64,000 nucleotides of DNA from Roseomonas sp. OT10 (GTDB lineage: Bacteria; Pseudomonadota; Alphaproteobacteria; Acetobacterales; Acetobacteraceae), in contig NZ_CP087719.1 of the NCBI RefSeq assembly GCF_020991085.1, positions 3,616,001 through 3,680,000 of the forward strand, in the 5' to 3' direction. A model generated the notes under the pieces. The model made no database searches and was not told the DNA's origin. It saw nothing but the letters and a program-made list of their open reading frames with translations. Below are positions 54,712 to 63,449 of this stretch, piece by piece; the stretch's first letter is position 1; every line of letters begins with the position of its first letter. The position numbers and the translations under genes are program-made.

Positions 54712-55869
54712 TCAGCCGAGACGCGGGTCCAGCCACGGCACGGGCATGGGCTGCCAGGGCGTCGCCGCGGCCTCCGCCTCCTCCAGCGCCACGCCCAGCC
54801 CGGGGCCAGGGGGCAGCGCGCCCGCCCCGTCGCGGAAGCGCAGCGACTCGCCGCCGGCGACCAGGGTGAAGAAGCGCTCCGTCTCGCCGAACTGCACCTC
54901 CAGCCGCCCGGCATTGGGGATGGCGGCGCAGGCATGCAGGGAATGGGCGTGGCAAATGGGGCCGGTCGGGTTGTGCGGCGCCAGCTCCACCCCCGCCGTC
55001 TGCGCGAGCGCCGCGATCCGCAGCATCTCCGCATGGCCGCCGCAATGCTTGATGTCCGGCATCAGCACGTCGTAGCCGCCCGCCTCGATCAGCGCGCGAT
55101 AGGCGGCGAGGCCGCAGAGCGATTCCGCCCCCGCCAGCCGCATCCCCCTGTCGTTGGCCATGCCGCGCAGGCGGCGGATCTCCGCGTGGTTCGCCTCGGC
55201 CACGGGGCATTCCAGCCAGTGCAGGCGGAACTCCGCCACGTCGCGGATCAGCGCCGCAGCACCCCCGGCCGAGAAGCGCCAGTGGGCGTCCACCATCAGC
55301 TCCACCTCCGGCCCGATGGCCTCGCGCACCGCCGCGATTCGGGCGAGCCCCTCGGCATAGGCGGCGCGCGCCTCCGGGCCCGTGGCGTCCTCCCACACGA
55401 AGGGGTCGAAGGGCGCGAGCTTCATCGCGGCGAAGCCGGCCCCCTGGGCGCGCAGCGCGGCGGCCCGGAAGCCCTCCGGGCTGCGCGGCGAGGCGCCGCG
55501 GTTGATGTTCGCGTAGAGCGGCACGGGATCGCGGAAGGCCCCGCCCAGCATCGCGTGGATCGGCTGCCCGTCCGCCTGCCCCGCCAGGTCCCACAGCGCC
55601 TGCTCGAAGGCGCTCAGCACCGTCTGCGACACCAGCCCCCCGGGCGCGTGCGGCAACACACGGGCGAGGCGGTTGCGCGCCCGCCAGTCCTGCCCGGCCA
55701 CCCGGGCGGCGAGCGCGGCCACGGCCGCCTCCAGCAGCGCCTCGTGGTTGGAGAGGGTGCATTCGCCCAGGCCCGTCCGGCCCTCCGCGTCGCGCACCAG
55801 CAGGAAGCACCAGTTGGTGCGCGGCGTGACGTTGACGCCGAGGAAGGAGATCCCCTCGATCCGGCTCAT
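54712..55869 (-). CDS. Enolase-superfamily (mandelate racemase/muconate lactonizing) enzyme
   Basis: A 385-residue enzyme, start MSRIEGISFLGVNV at 55869, overlapping the upstream binding-protein gene by ATGA. The capping domain is N-terminal (LGECTLSNHEALLEA). The barrel contributes FAAMKLAPFD (base Lys), metal ligands in MVDAHWRFS, LECPVAEAN and GAESLCG, and the C-terminal DIKHCGG and HNPTGPIC. It resembles the galactonate dehydratase-like group: a sugar-acid dehydratase or racemase. Being coupled to a Bug protein supports uptake and dehydration of an organic acid. Confidence 0.9.
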   Translation of the reverse strand: MSRIEGISFLGVNVTPRTNWCFLLVRDAEGRTGLGECTLSNHEALLEAAVAALAARVAGQDWRARNRLARVLPHAPGGLVSQTVLSAFEQALWDLAGQADGQPIHAMLGGAFRDPVPLYANINRGASPRSPEGFRAAALRAQGAGFAAMKLAPFDPFVWEDATGPEARAAYAEGLARIAAVREAIGPEVELMVDAHWRFSAGGAAALIRDVAEFRLHWLECPVAEANHAEIRRLRGMANDRGMRLAGAESLCGLAAYRALIEAGGYDVLMPDIKHCGGHAEMLRIAALAQTAGVELAPHNPTGPICHAHSLHACAAIPNAGRLEVQFGETERFFTLVAGGESLRFRDGAGALPPGPGLGVALEEAEAAATPWQPMPVPWLDPRLG

Positions 55870-56864
55870 TCCGCGGTGATCCCGGCCCGGGACACGACGT
55901 CCTTCCACTGCGCGATGTCGGCGTGGATGCGCTCGCCGAAGGCGCGCGGCGTGCCGGCGACGAGCTTCCCGCCGATCAGCCGCACCCGGTCCTGCACCAG
56001 CGGCTCCGCCGCCACGCGCACCGCCGCGTCGTGGACGCGCTCGACGATGAAGGGGGGCGTGCCGGGCGGCGCGAGCAACCCGTTCCAGGCAAGCGTCTCG
56101 AAGCCCGGGAAGCCCGCCTCGTGCAGGCTGGGCACGGCGGGCAGCTCCGGCCAGCGGTCGCGGCTGGTGACGGCCAGCGCCACCATCTCGCCGCGCTGGA
56201 TGTAGGGCATGAGGTTCACCAGGTTGGCGATGGCGATCGGCGCGTCGCCGGAGATGATGCCCTGGGCCATGGCCGGGGTGCCGCGATAGGGGATGTGCAG
56301 CACGTCCACCCCGGCGCGCAGCTTGAACAGCTCCATCGACAGGTGTGCCGAGGAGCCGACGCCGCCCGAGGCGTAGTTGAAGCCACCCGGCCGGCGCTTC
56401 AGCAGCCCGACCAGCTCCGCCACGTCCCGCGCGGGCAGCAGGCGCGGGTTGACCGCCAGCACGTTGGGACCCTCGACGAGCTGGGTGATCGGCTCGAAGG
56501 CGCTGGCGAGGTCGTAGGGCAGGTCGCGGTAGATCGCCGCGTTGATGCCGTTGGACCCGGCATTGCCGATCAGCAGCGTGTAGCCGTCCGGCGCCGCGCG
56601 CCAGGCCGCCTCCACCCCGATCCGCCCGCCGGCCCCGCCGCGATTCTCCACCACGATGGGCTGGCCGAGCACCGCCTCCAGATAGGGCGCGAGGAGCCGG
56701 GCGGTGGTGTCGTTGCCGCTGCCCGGCGCGTCCGGGGCGATCAGGCGGATGGGGCGCGTCGGCCAGTCCGACTGCGCCCGCGCGGCACGCGGCACGACGG
56801 CGCAGGGGGCGGCGAGGAGCGTGGCCAGGACGGCGCGCGCAAGCGATCGGCGCTGCAGCTGCAT
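55866..56864 (-). CDS. Bug/TctC-type solute-binding protein
   Basis: A 332-residue periplasmic protein; GGAGAA lies 10 bases before the ATG. The signal ends near VVPRAARAQS (residue 31). Family marks are WPTRPIRLIAPDAPGSGND, IVVENRGGAGGRIGVEA, PYRGTPAMAQGIISGD and ETLAWNGLLAPPGTP. It is first in a three-gene operon with the enolase-superfamily enzyme and the acyltransferase. As with the copy at 14.7 kb, no TctAB membrane genes are present. Confidence 0.93.
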   Translation of the reverse strand: MQLQRRSLARAVLATLLAAPCAVVPRAARAQSDWPTRPIRLIAPDAPGSGNDTTARLLAPYLEAVLGQPIVVENRGGAGGRIGVEAAWRAAPDGYTLLIGNAGSNGINAAIYRDLPYDLASAFEPITQLVEGPNVLAVNPRLLPARDVAELVGLLKRRPGGFNYASGGVGSSAHLSMELFKLRAGVDVLHIPYRGTPAMAQGIISGDAPIAIANLVNLMPYIQRGEMVALAVTSRDRWPELPAVPSLHEAGFPGFETLAWNGLLAPPGTPPFIVERVHDAAVRVAAEPLVQDRVRLIGGKLVAGTPRAFGERIHADIAQWKDVVSRAGITAE

Positions 56865-56896
56865 GGGGGGCTGTTCTCCGGCAGGTTGCCGGCAGC

Positions 56897-58483
56897 CTAC
56901 AGGACGGGCGGGGCGGCGCCACTCTCCGGCGCCCGGCGCGGCAGGGGCCGGGCGGCCGCCTCCATCCCCGCCCAGGGATCGGGCGCGTCGAGCCGGCGCG
57001 GCGCGGTGCGCAGGGTGAAGGCACGGGGATCGAGCGCCGGCGTCACCTCCACCCAGTCCAGGGGCATGGCGACGGGCGCGCCGGGCCGGGCGCGGGGCGA
57101 CCAGGACGCGACGGCCGAGGCGCCGCGGGCGTTGCGCTGGACGTCGAGGAAGATCCGCCCGGGCCGGTCGGCCTTGGCCTGGCTGGTGGTGAAGCGGCCC
57201 GGCTCGGCCCCCGCCAGCGCCGTGCCGATCGCCTCCGCCGCCGCATGCAGCCGGGGCCAGGTGGCGCCGGGGGCGATGGGGGCGACGAGGTGCAGCCCCT
57301 TGCCGCCCGTGGTCCTGCAGAAGGGCACCAGCCCCAGCGACCGCACCCGCTCGCGCAGCGCCAGCGCCGCCTCCACCACGGCGGCGAAGGGCAGGTCGTC
57401 GGCCGGGTCGAGGTCCAGGATCAGTCGGTCGGGCTGGGCGAGGCGCGGCGCGCGGGCGCCCCAGGGGTGGATCTCCAGCGTGCCGGACTGGGCGAGGGCG
57501 ACGAGCCCGGCCACGTCCGCCACGGCCACCAGCGGCTCCTCCTCGCCGCGCGGGGACAGGCGGCGCAGGTGGGACGAGGTGCCGCGACCGGCATGGCGCT
57601 GCACGAAGCGTTCGCCGCCGATGCCCTCCGGCGCGCGCACCAGGGTGAGCGGCCGGTCGGCGAGCTGCGGCAGCAGGCGCGGGGCGACGGCGACCAGGTA
57701 CTCGGCGAGGTCGCGCTTGGTGACGGGGGCGGCCCCGTCCTCACCCGGCCAGTAGATGCGGGCAGGGTGGGAGAGGGTGACGCCCTCCAGCACCGCGCTG
57801 CCGGCGGGGGGCTTCGGGGCGCGCGGAGCCTTCGCCTCGGCGGGCTTCGCGGTGCGGCGGGCGGTGGGCTTCGCGGCGGGCGCGGGCTTCGGCGGGCGGC
57901 CGGAGATGCCCGCCAGGTCGCGGCCGCTGGCGACGGAGGTGGTGGCCTCCTCCAGCAGCGCGTCGCCCTCGCCCGGCCGGGCCTCCGCGTCGCGGGACTT
58001 GATGAGCAGCCAGCGGGGCTTGCTCCCCTCCCCCCGGAAGCGGCGCAGCGTCCAGCCGCCGCGCAGCCGCTCGCCATGCAGGGTGAAGCGCAGCGTGCCG
58101 GCGGCGAGGTCGCCTTCCGGGTCGTCGCCCTCCGGCTCCCAGGTGCCGCGGTCCCAGAGGAGGACGGTGCCGGCGCCGTAGCCCGCGCCGATCACCCCCT
58201 CGAAGCCGCCATAGTCCAGAGGGTGGTCCTCCACCTGCACGGCGAGGCGGCGGTCGGCCGGGTCCAGGCTGGGGCCGCGGGTGACGGCCCAGGATTTCAG
58301 CACGCCGTCCAGCTCCAGCCGGAAGTCGTAGTGCAGGCGGGTGGCGTCGTGCTTCTGCACCACGAAGGCCAGCGGCGCCTTGGCCTTGCGCCGCCGGGGG
58401 GCAGCGCCCTCGGGCTCGGGCGAGCGGCGGAAGTAGCGCCTGGCGCGGTAGGGGGCGAGCGGGTCGGGGCTGGCCATGACCAT
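56897..58483 (-). CDS. LigD-like phosphoesterase-polymerase without ligase domain
   Basis: A 528-residue protein, start at 58483 or 58477. The N-terminal 3'-phosphoesterase domain (about residues 35-170) has FVVQKHDATRLHYDFRLEL, GPSLDPADRRLAV, VEDHPLDYGGFEG and GTVLLWDRG. A basic Ala/Pro/Lys linker (about 200-240) follows. The C-terminal primase-polymerase domain (about 250-500) has HPARIYWP, LEIHPWGAR, the metal DxD in LILDLDPAD, and TGGKGLHLVAPI. The ATP-dependent ligase domain that sits in or beside these in usual LigD is absent. No ku gene is in the window. Confidence 0.9.
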   Translation of the reverse strand: MVMASPDPLAPYRARRYFRRSPEPEGAAPRRRKAKAPLAFVVQKHDATRLHYDFRLELDGVLKSWAVTRGPSLDPADRRLAVQVEDHPLDYGGFEGVIGAGYGAGTVLLWDRGTWEPEGDDPEGDLAAGTLRFTLHGERLRGGWTLRRFRGEGSKPRWLLIKSRDAEARPGEGDALLEEATTSVASGRDLAGISGRPPKPAPAAKPTARRTAKPAEAKAPRAPKPPAGSAVLEGVTLSHPARIYWPGEDGAAPVTKRDLAEYLVAVAPRLLPQLADRPLTLVRAPEGIGGERFVQRHAGRGTSSHLRRLSPRGEEEPLVAVADVAGLVALAQSGTLEIHPWGARAPRLAQPDRLILDLDPADDLPFAAVVEAALALRERVRSLGLVPFCRTTGGKGLHLVAPIAPGATWPRLHAAAEAIGTALAGAEPGRFTTSQAKADRPGRIFLDVQRNARGASAVASWSPRARPGAPVAMPLDWVEVTPALDPRAFTLRTAPRRLDAPDPWAGMEAAARPLPRRAPESGAAPPVL

Positions 58484-58650
58484 CGCGGAACGTCCGGGGC
58501 GGGACGGGGCTGCAAGGGGGGTGGCCGCGAACACCACGCCGCCACGCCGGGCGGAGCCGGGGTCACGCCCGGCGTGGCGGCATGGGTGCCGCGCCCCGGG
58601 CGGTTGGCGCCGCGATTTCCCCGGAGTCGCCCCTTCGGTAGAAGGCGCGC

Positions 58651-59124
58651 ATGGACAACAGCATGGCGGCCAGGCCCTACAGCACGCTGAAGGGCGACCC
58701 GTACCGCGCCTATGAGGAACTGCCGGCCGAGGTGCGCCGGGCCCTGCAGGAGGCCCTGGTGGACTGGTGCCCCCTGCGTGCCCGCGAATGGCACCTGCAC
58801 CTGCTGCGCCGGGAGCGGCTGCGGCCGGCGCAGGCGGCATCCTTCCTCATCCAGACCATCCGCCGGCAGGATCAGGCCGAGGTGGCCGCCTTCGCACGGA
58901 CGTGGTCGAAGGGTGCCGAGGCCTATCCGCACCTGGCCGCCGGAGCGACGCTTCAGAGCTATGTCGGCCCGGACGGCATCCCCGCCGCCGAGCCCATCCC
59001 GGTCGCCCCGAGGGAGATGCCCTCCCGGCCCAAGGCCCAGGCCCGGCCCAAGGCCCGGCCCAAGGCACAGGCCAAACCCGGGAAGCGGGCCAAGCGCCTG
59101 AAGGGCCGCCGCGGCCGGCGCTGA
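58651..59124 (+). CDS. Hypothetical protein with basic repeat tail (possibly DUF6525-like)
   Basis: A 157-residue protein starting at 58651, with GAAGG upstream. The first about 105 residues form a compact helical domain (YEELPAEVRRALQEALVDW, CPLRAREWHLHLLRRERL, AASFLIQTIRRQDQAEVAAF). From about 120 the tail is built of Arg/Lys-Pro-Lys-Ala units (RPKAQARPKARPKAQAKPG) and ends KRAKRLKGRRGRR, like histone-H1-type tails. It may bind DNA or RNA. The DUF6525 link is from memory and unproven. Confidence 0.65.
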   Translation: MDNSMAARPYSTLKGDPYRAYEELPAEVRRALQEALVDWCPLRAREWHLHLLRRERLRPAQAASFLIQTIRRQDQAEVAAFARTWSKGAEAYPHLAAGATLQSYVGPDGIPAAEPIPVAPREMPSRPKAQARPKARPKAQAKPGKRAKRLKGRRGRR

Positions 59125-59188
59125 GAGGCGGCAGAAGCCGCACCCAGCACCGGTCCATCCCCGAACGATGCCACCGCGCCGGGGCGCC

Positions 59189-60604
59189 CTAGCGCCGCAG
59201 CCTGCCCCAGCCCGGCGCCTCCACCGCCAGCGCCTCCAGCCCGGCGCGGGAGAGCATGGCCGCCGTCTCCGCCTCCGCCGCGCCCACGATGGCGGCGCGG
59301 TCCGCCTCGGTGAACGCGCCGTCGCGCAGCAGCACGCGGCCGCCCACCACCACGTCGCGCACGTCGCCGCCGCTGGCGAAGTAGACGACGCGCGAGACGG
59401 GCATGTTGGCCGGCGCCATGTGCGGCGCCTCCAGGTCCACGGTGATGACGTCCGCCAGCTTGCCCGGCTCCAGGCTGCCGATCTCGTCGGACAGGCCCAG
59501 GGTGCGGGCGGCGTCGACGGTGCACATCTCCAGCGCCTTGCCGGGCGGCAGGAGCTTCTCGTCCTGGAACTTCCGCTGGTGATAGCGGATGAGCTGGAAC
59601 ATGTGCCGGAACATGTCGCCCGAACGGTCCGGCGCCGTGGCGTCGCTGCCCAGCATGACGTTCACGCCGCGCTCCAGCAGCGTGATCGCCGGGCAGTAGC
59701 CGCGCACCGAGGCGATGGCGGAGGGGTTGTGCACCACCCCCGTCCCCGTCTCGGCGAAGGCGTCGATGTCGCCCTCGGTCAGGTCCGTGCAGTGCGAGAA
59801 GAAGGTGTTCGGCCCGAGCAGGCCGAAATTGCGCGCCGTCACCACGCTGCCGCTGCGGTGCCCGTCCTGGTGGAACAGGCAGCCGTACCGGTCGGCCAGC
59901 TCCTTGGTGGCCAGGGACTGGCGCGCCACCTCGGCCGTCATCGCCGGGTCGTCGCCATGCTCCTCGCGGTGCGTGGCGGTCAGCGTCGCGATGCGGATGC
60001 CGCCCTTGCCGTGCTGGGCGCGGATGACCTCCTCCACCACCTCCATCTGCTGCTCGAAGGTGACCGGCCGCTCCACCCCGTCCACCCCGATATAGGGGCG
60101 CGGGAAGGGCGGGCGGGTGGGGCCGATCGCGACAATGGAGCGCGTGCCCACGCCGCGCACCGCGTCGCAATGCGCGGCTGCGAAGGCCGGGTCGTCGGAG
60201 CGCATCACCGAATCCCCGCCGCCGAGCAGCGAGACGCCCGTGGTCACGCCGAAGCGCAGCCGCTCCAGCGCGGCCAGCGCCCCTTCCGCCGCCCAGAAGG
60301 ACGGGGGGGAGGCGAGGGTGTAGATGACGCGGCACGCCTCCATCCAGGCGGCGCTGTTGCCGTTGGCGAGTGTCTTGACCAGCCCGTGCCCGGCATGGGC
60401 GTGGCCGTCGATCAGCCCGGGCAGCACCGCCTTGCCGCGCGCGTCGATCCGCTGCGCCGCCTCCGGATGGGCGGCGGCCACCTCGGCGCGCGGGCCGACC
60501 GCGGCGATCTTGCCGTCCGTGACGGCCACGGCCCCGTCGGGGATGACGCGGCGGGCGCCATCCATAGTGATGACGGTGCCGCCTTCGATGATGAGATCTG
60601 TCAT
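59189..60604 (-). CDS. Amidohydrolase family protein (TRZ/ATZ/cytosine deaminase-like)
   Basis: A 471-residue metal-dependent hydrolase, start MTDLIIEGGTVITMDG at 60604. The barrel motifs are VLPGLIDGHAHAGHG (HxH metal pair), the His in TLTATHREEH, the His in FFSHCTDLTEGD and the Asp in MLGSDATAPDRSG, with NPSAIASVRG between. The composite domain ends with LEPGKLADVITVDL. It probably deaminates or dechlorinates a heterocycle or opens a cyclic amide. It is 42 bases after a family-5 binding-protein gene, suggesting uptake and breakdown of the same compound. Confidence 0.9.
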   Translation of the reverse strand: MTDLIIEGGTVITMDGARRVIPDGAVAVTDGKIAAVGPRAEVAAAHPEAAQRIDARGKAVLPGLIDGHAHAGHGLVKTLANGNSAAWMEACRVIYTLASPPSFWAAEGALAALERLRFGVTTGVSLLGGGDSVMRSDDPAFAAAHCDAVRGVGTRSIVAIGPTRPPFPRPYIGVDGVERPVTFEQQMEVVEEVIRAQHGKGGIRIATLTATHREEHGDDPAMTAEVARQSLATKELADRYGCLFHQDGHRSGSVVTARNFGLLGPNTFFSHCTDLTEGDIDAFAETGTGVVHNPSAIASVRGYCPAITLLERGVNVMLGSDATAPDRSGDMFRHMFQLIRYHQRKFQDEKLLPPGKALEMCTVDAARTLGLSDEIGSLEPGKLADVITVDLEAPHMAPANMPVSRVVYFASGGDVRDVVVGGRVLLRDGAFTEADRAAIVGAAEAETAAMLSRAGLEALAVEAPGWGRLRR

Positions 60605-60646
60605 GCTGCTTCCCGTAGACGTCCTTGCCGGCGGCGCGGCGCGCCG

Positions 60647-62266
60647 TCAGTTCACCCTGACCAGCCAGAGCCGCAGCCGGTTGTCCGGCGCCGGCGCCAG
60701 CTCGATGCCCTTCTTCGCCGCCCAGACGATGGGCTGCTGGTGCAGCGGCACGTGCGCCACCTCGCGCTTCTCCACCATCAGCGCCTGGCGGATCAGGGCG
60801 CGGCGCTTCGTCTCGTCGCCCTCCTGCGCCACCTGCCGCGCCAGCGCATCGAATTCCGCGTTCGACCAGCGGCCGACGTTCAGCCCGCCCGACCGCTCGG
60901 TGCGGGTGGCCAGAACCTCCTGGAGGGTGGAGTAGGTGTCGGCCAGCGGCAGCCCGGCATGGCCCAGCATGAAGAAGGAGGTGTCGAGCGTGTTCACCCG
61001 GCGCGACCACACGTTGGTCGGCTCGATCTGCGGCTGCACCTTGATGCCGACGCGCCCCAGCATGCCGATAATCGAGAGGCAGAGCCGCTCGTCATAGACG
61101 TAGCGGTCGTTGGGGCAGGAGAGGCCGACGGTGAAGCCGTTGGGATAGCCCGCCTCGGCCAGCAGCCGCTTCGACGCCTCGGGGTCGTAGGGGAAGCTGC
61201 GGCCCTGCGCCTCGGTGTCGGTGCTGGGCGGCGCGCCGGCCAGGAAGGGGCTGGCCATGGAGCCGGCGACCCAGGCGTTGCCGCGCATCACCGTGCGCTT
61301 CAGCGTCTCCACGTCGATCGCCTGGTAGACGGCGCGGCGCACGCGCACGTCCTGGAAGGGGTTCTTTCCCTTCACGTCGGAATAGAGCAGCTCGTCGCGG
61401 GCGTGGTCGAAGCCCAGGTAGATCGTGCGCAGCTCCGGCCCCTGCACCACCTGCAGGGCGCTGTTGGATTCGATGCGCGGGATGTCCTGGATCGGCAGGT
61501 CCACCAGCGCGTCCACGCTGCCGCTGATGAGGGCGGCCGTGCGCGTGGCGGCCGAGCGGATCGGCTGGAAGGTCACGGTGGTCAGGTTGTGGACGGGCTT
61601 GTCCCACCAGCCGGGGAAGGCCTCCAGCACGGTCGGCCCGTCCACGGTGCGGGAGACGACGCGGAAGGGGCCGGTGCCGTTGGCGGAGCGGCCGGCGGCG
61701 TTCTCCTCGCGCGCGGAGAGGTTGCTGGCGGCGGTGGCGTTGCGGGCCTCCGACCAGCCCTTGTCCATGATGTAGAACTGCGTCAGCGCGGCCAGCAGGA
61801 TCGGGAAGGGCCCGTTGGTCTCGACCTCGACGGTGTGGTCGTCGAGGGCGCGCATGTCCTTCACGGCGGCGAGGTTGCCCTTGGCCAGCGCGCCCGGCGT
61901 GTTGATGCGGGCCCAGTTGAAGATCACGTCCTCGGCCGTGAAGTCCTCGCCGCCATGGAACTTCACCCCGCGCCGCAGGTGGAAGCGCCAGGTGGTCGGC
62001 GTCGGCGTCTCCCAGCTCTCGGCCAGGGCGGGCTCCAGCTCCAGCCGCTCGTTGTGGCGGGCCAGCGTCTCGTAGACGTTGCCCAGGAAGGCGTTGGTGA
62101 AGGTGTTGTTGGAGGAGTGCGGGTCGAGTGTCAGCACGTCGCCGCCGAAGGCCCAGGAGAAGGGCTTCGCCCAGGCCCCCGGCGCGGCGAGGGCGAGGCC
62201 CGCCGCCAGGGCGCCGGGGAGGGCCGCCCGGAGAACGGCTCCGGGCAGCAGGGTGGCGAGGCGCAT
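60647..62266 (-). CDS. Extracellular solute-binding protein family 5
   Basis: A 539-residue periplasmic binding protein; start at 62266 with AAGGAG 8 bases upstream. A long signal (about residues 1-33) ends at APGAWAK. The family-5 pattern starts with GGDVLTLDPHSSNNTF, then NVYETLARHNERLEL and FHLRRGVKFHGGEDFTAEDV. It forms a two-gene unit with the amidohydrolase; permease and ATPase genes are not in the window. The ligand is likely the amidohydrolase substrate or a peptide. Confidence 0.93.
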   Translation of the reverse strand: MRLATLLPGAVLRAALPGALAAGLALAAPGAWAKPFSWAFGGDVLTLDPHSSNNTFTNAFLGNVYETLARHNERLELEPALAESWETPTPTTWRFHLRRGVKFHGGEDFTAEDVIFNWARINTPGALAKGNLAAVKDMRALDDHTVEVETNGPFPILLAALTQFYIMDKGWSEARNATAASNLSAREENAAGRSANGTGPFRVVSRTVDGPTVLEAFPGWWDKPVHNLTTVTFQPIRSAATRTAALISGSVDALVDLPIQDIPRIESNSALQVVQGPELRTIYLGFDHARDELLYSDVKGKNPFQDVRVRRAVYQAIDVETLKRTVMRGNAWVAGSMASPFLAGAPPSTDTEAQGRSFPYDPEASKRLLAEAGYPNGFTVGLSCPNDRYVYDERLCLSIIGMLGRVGIKVQPQIEPTNVWSRRVNTLDTSFFMLGHAGLPLADTYSTLQEVLATRTERSGGLNVGRWSNAEFDALARQVAQEGDETKRRALIRQALMVEKREVAHVPLHQQPIVWAAKKGIELAPAPDNRLRLWLVRVN

Positions 62267-62434
62267 GGGGCAGGCTCCTTCTCGGACGGCGCGACGTTGC
62301 CGTCGGGTATCCGAACGGTATCCAAGCAGCATGCCAAGATTTCGGAAACCCTCCGGCGTGTCGCGCGGGACACGGTGCCGACCTGCCCGCCGCGGCGCGG
62401 AAACAGGGGAGGCGGCGGCGGCGTTGCGGCGGCC

Positions 62435-62611
62435 ATGGACCCGATCCGATCCCTCCGCCTGGCGCTCGTCACCAGCATCCTCGGCGTGCCGGCCGGCCTC
62501 TCCGGCGCCGCCCCGCTTCCAGCGTCGGAGGGGCGGCAGGAACGCGGCATGGCCGCCACGCCGGCGCCGCATTCGCAGCCCGATCCTGTCGCCGCCGCGC
62601 CCGCCGGCTGA
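62435..62611 (+). CDS. Doubtful small exported protein
   Basis: A 58-codon frame (MDPIRSLRLALVTSILGVPAG...) with a signal-like start and a polar Pro/Ala tail. The ribosome site is poor (GGGAGG is 22 bases upstream). It lies in the 369-base gap between the binding-protein gene and the SIMPL gene; the rest of that gap (62267-62434) shows nothing I recognise. Confidence 0.3.
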   Translation: MDPIRSLRLALVTSILGVPAGLSGAAPLPASEGRQERGMAATPAPHSQPDPVAAAPAG

Positions 62612-62635
62612 CGCCACGTTCCGGATCCATTGCCG

Positions 62636-63382
62636 ATGACCGATCGCTCCTCCCCCACCACCCGTTCCTCCCCCGCCGCCCGGACGGCCCCGTGCCGCCG
62701 GGGCCTCGCGCTGCTGGGCCTGCTGCTCCCCCTCGGCGCCGCCCCCCTGCATCCTGCCCTGGCGCAGGAGGCGCCCGCCCCCACCCGGCTGCACCTGTCC
62801 GAGACGGCGGCCGTCACCCGCGCGCCCGACGAGGTCGTCGCCACCCTGCGCGCGGAGGCGCGGGGCAGCACCGCCCAGGCGGCCCAGGCGGCGGTGAACA
62901 CGGCCATGGCCGCGGCGCTGGAGCGGGCACGGGCTGCGCCGGGCGTCACCGCCTCGACCGGCACCTACTGGACCCAGCGGGTGGAGAACCCGCGCGGCTG
63001 GACCGCCAGCCAGACCCTCAGCCTGCGCGCCGCGGAGCTGCCGCCGCTGCTGGACCTGACGGGGCAGTTGCAGGAGCGCGGGCTGGCGATGGACGGCTTC
63101 GCCTTCCGCCTCACCCGCGACGCCAAGCGCAAGGCGCAGGAGGAGGCGGCGTCGCAGGCCATCGACTCGCTGCGGGCGCGGGCGGAGGCGGTGGCGCGGC
63201 AGCTCGGCCTGCGGGTGGAGCGGCTGGCGGAGATCCGGGTGGACAGCGCGGCCGAGCCGCCGCCCCGTCCCTTCGCCCGGAGCGTGGCCATGTCCGCCGC
63301 GGCCGCGCCGCCGGTGGCGCAGGCGGAGGATCTCGAGGTGACCTCGACCGTCCAGGCGGAGGTGCTGCTGCGCGCCCCGTGA
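62636..63382 (+). CDS. SIMPL (DUF541) domain exported protein
   Basis: A 248-residue protein; ATG at 62636 (a TTG two codons earlier is in frame). The signal peptide is [22 protein letters not shown] (about residues 23-44). The SIMPL domain begins LHLSETAAVTRAPDEVVATL, contains the typical AAVNTAMAAALERARAAPGV and YWTQRVENPRG, and ends VTSTVQAEVLL. Members are periplasmic or outer-membrane proteins of unclear function; some affect oxidative stress. It is 67 bases upstream of mutM. Confidence 0.88.
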   Translation: MTDRSSPTTRSSPAARTAPCRRGLALLGLLLPLGAAPLHPALAQEAPAPTRLHLSETAAVTRAPDEVVATLRAEARGSTAQAAQAAVNTAMAAALERARAAPGVTASTGTYWTQRVENPRGWTASQTLSLRAAELPPLLDLTGQLQERGLAMDGFAFRLTRDAKRKAQEEAASQAIDSLRARAEAVARQLGLRVERLAEIRVDSAAEPPPRPFARSVAMSAAAAPPVAQAEDLEVTSTVQAEVLLRAP

Positions 63383-63449
63383 CCGGCAGGCGGGGTTTCG
63401 CCCGCCCCCCCCTCTTGCCGGCGTGCCCGGGCGTGGCCACTGACGGGCC

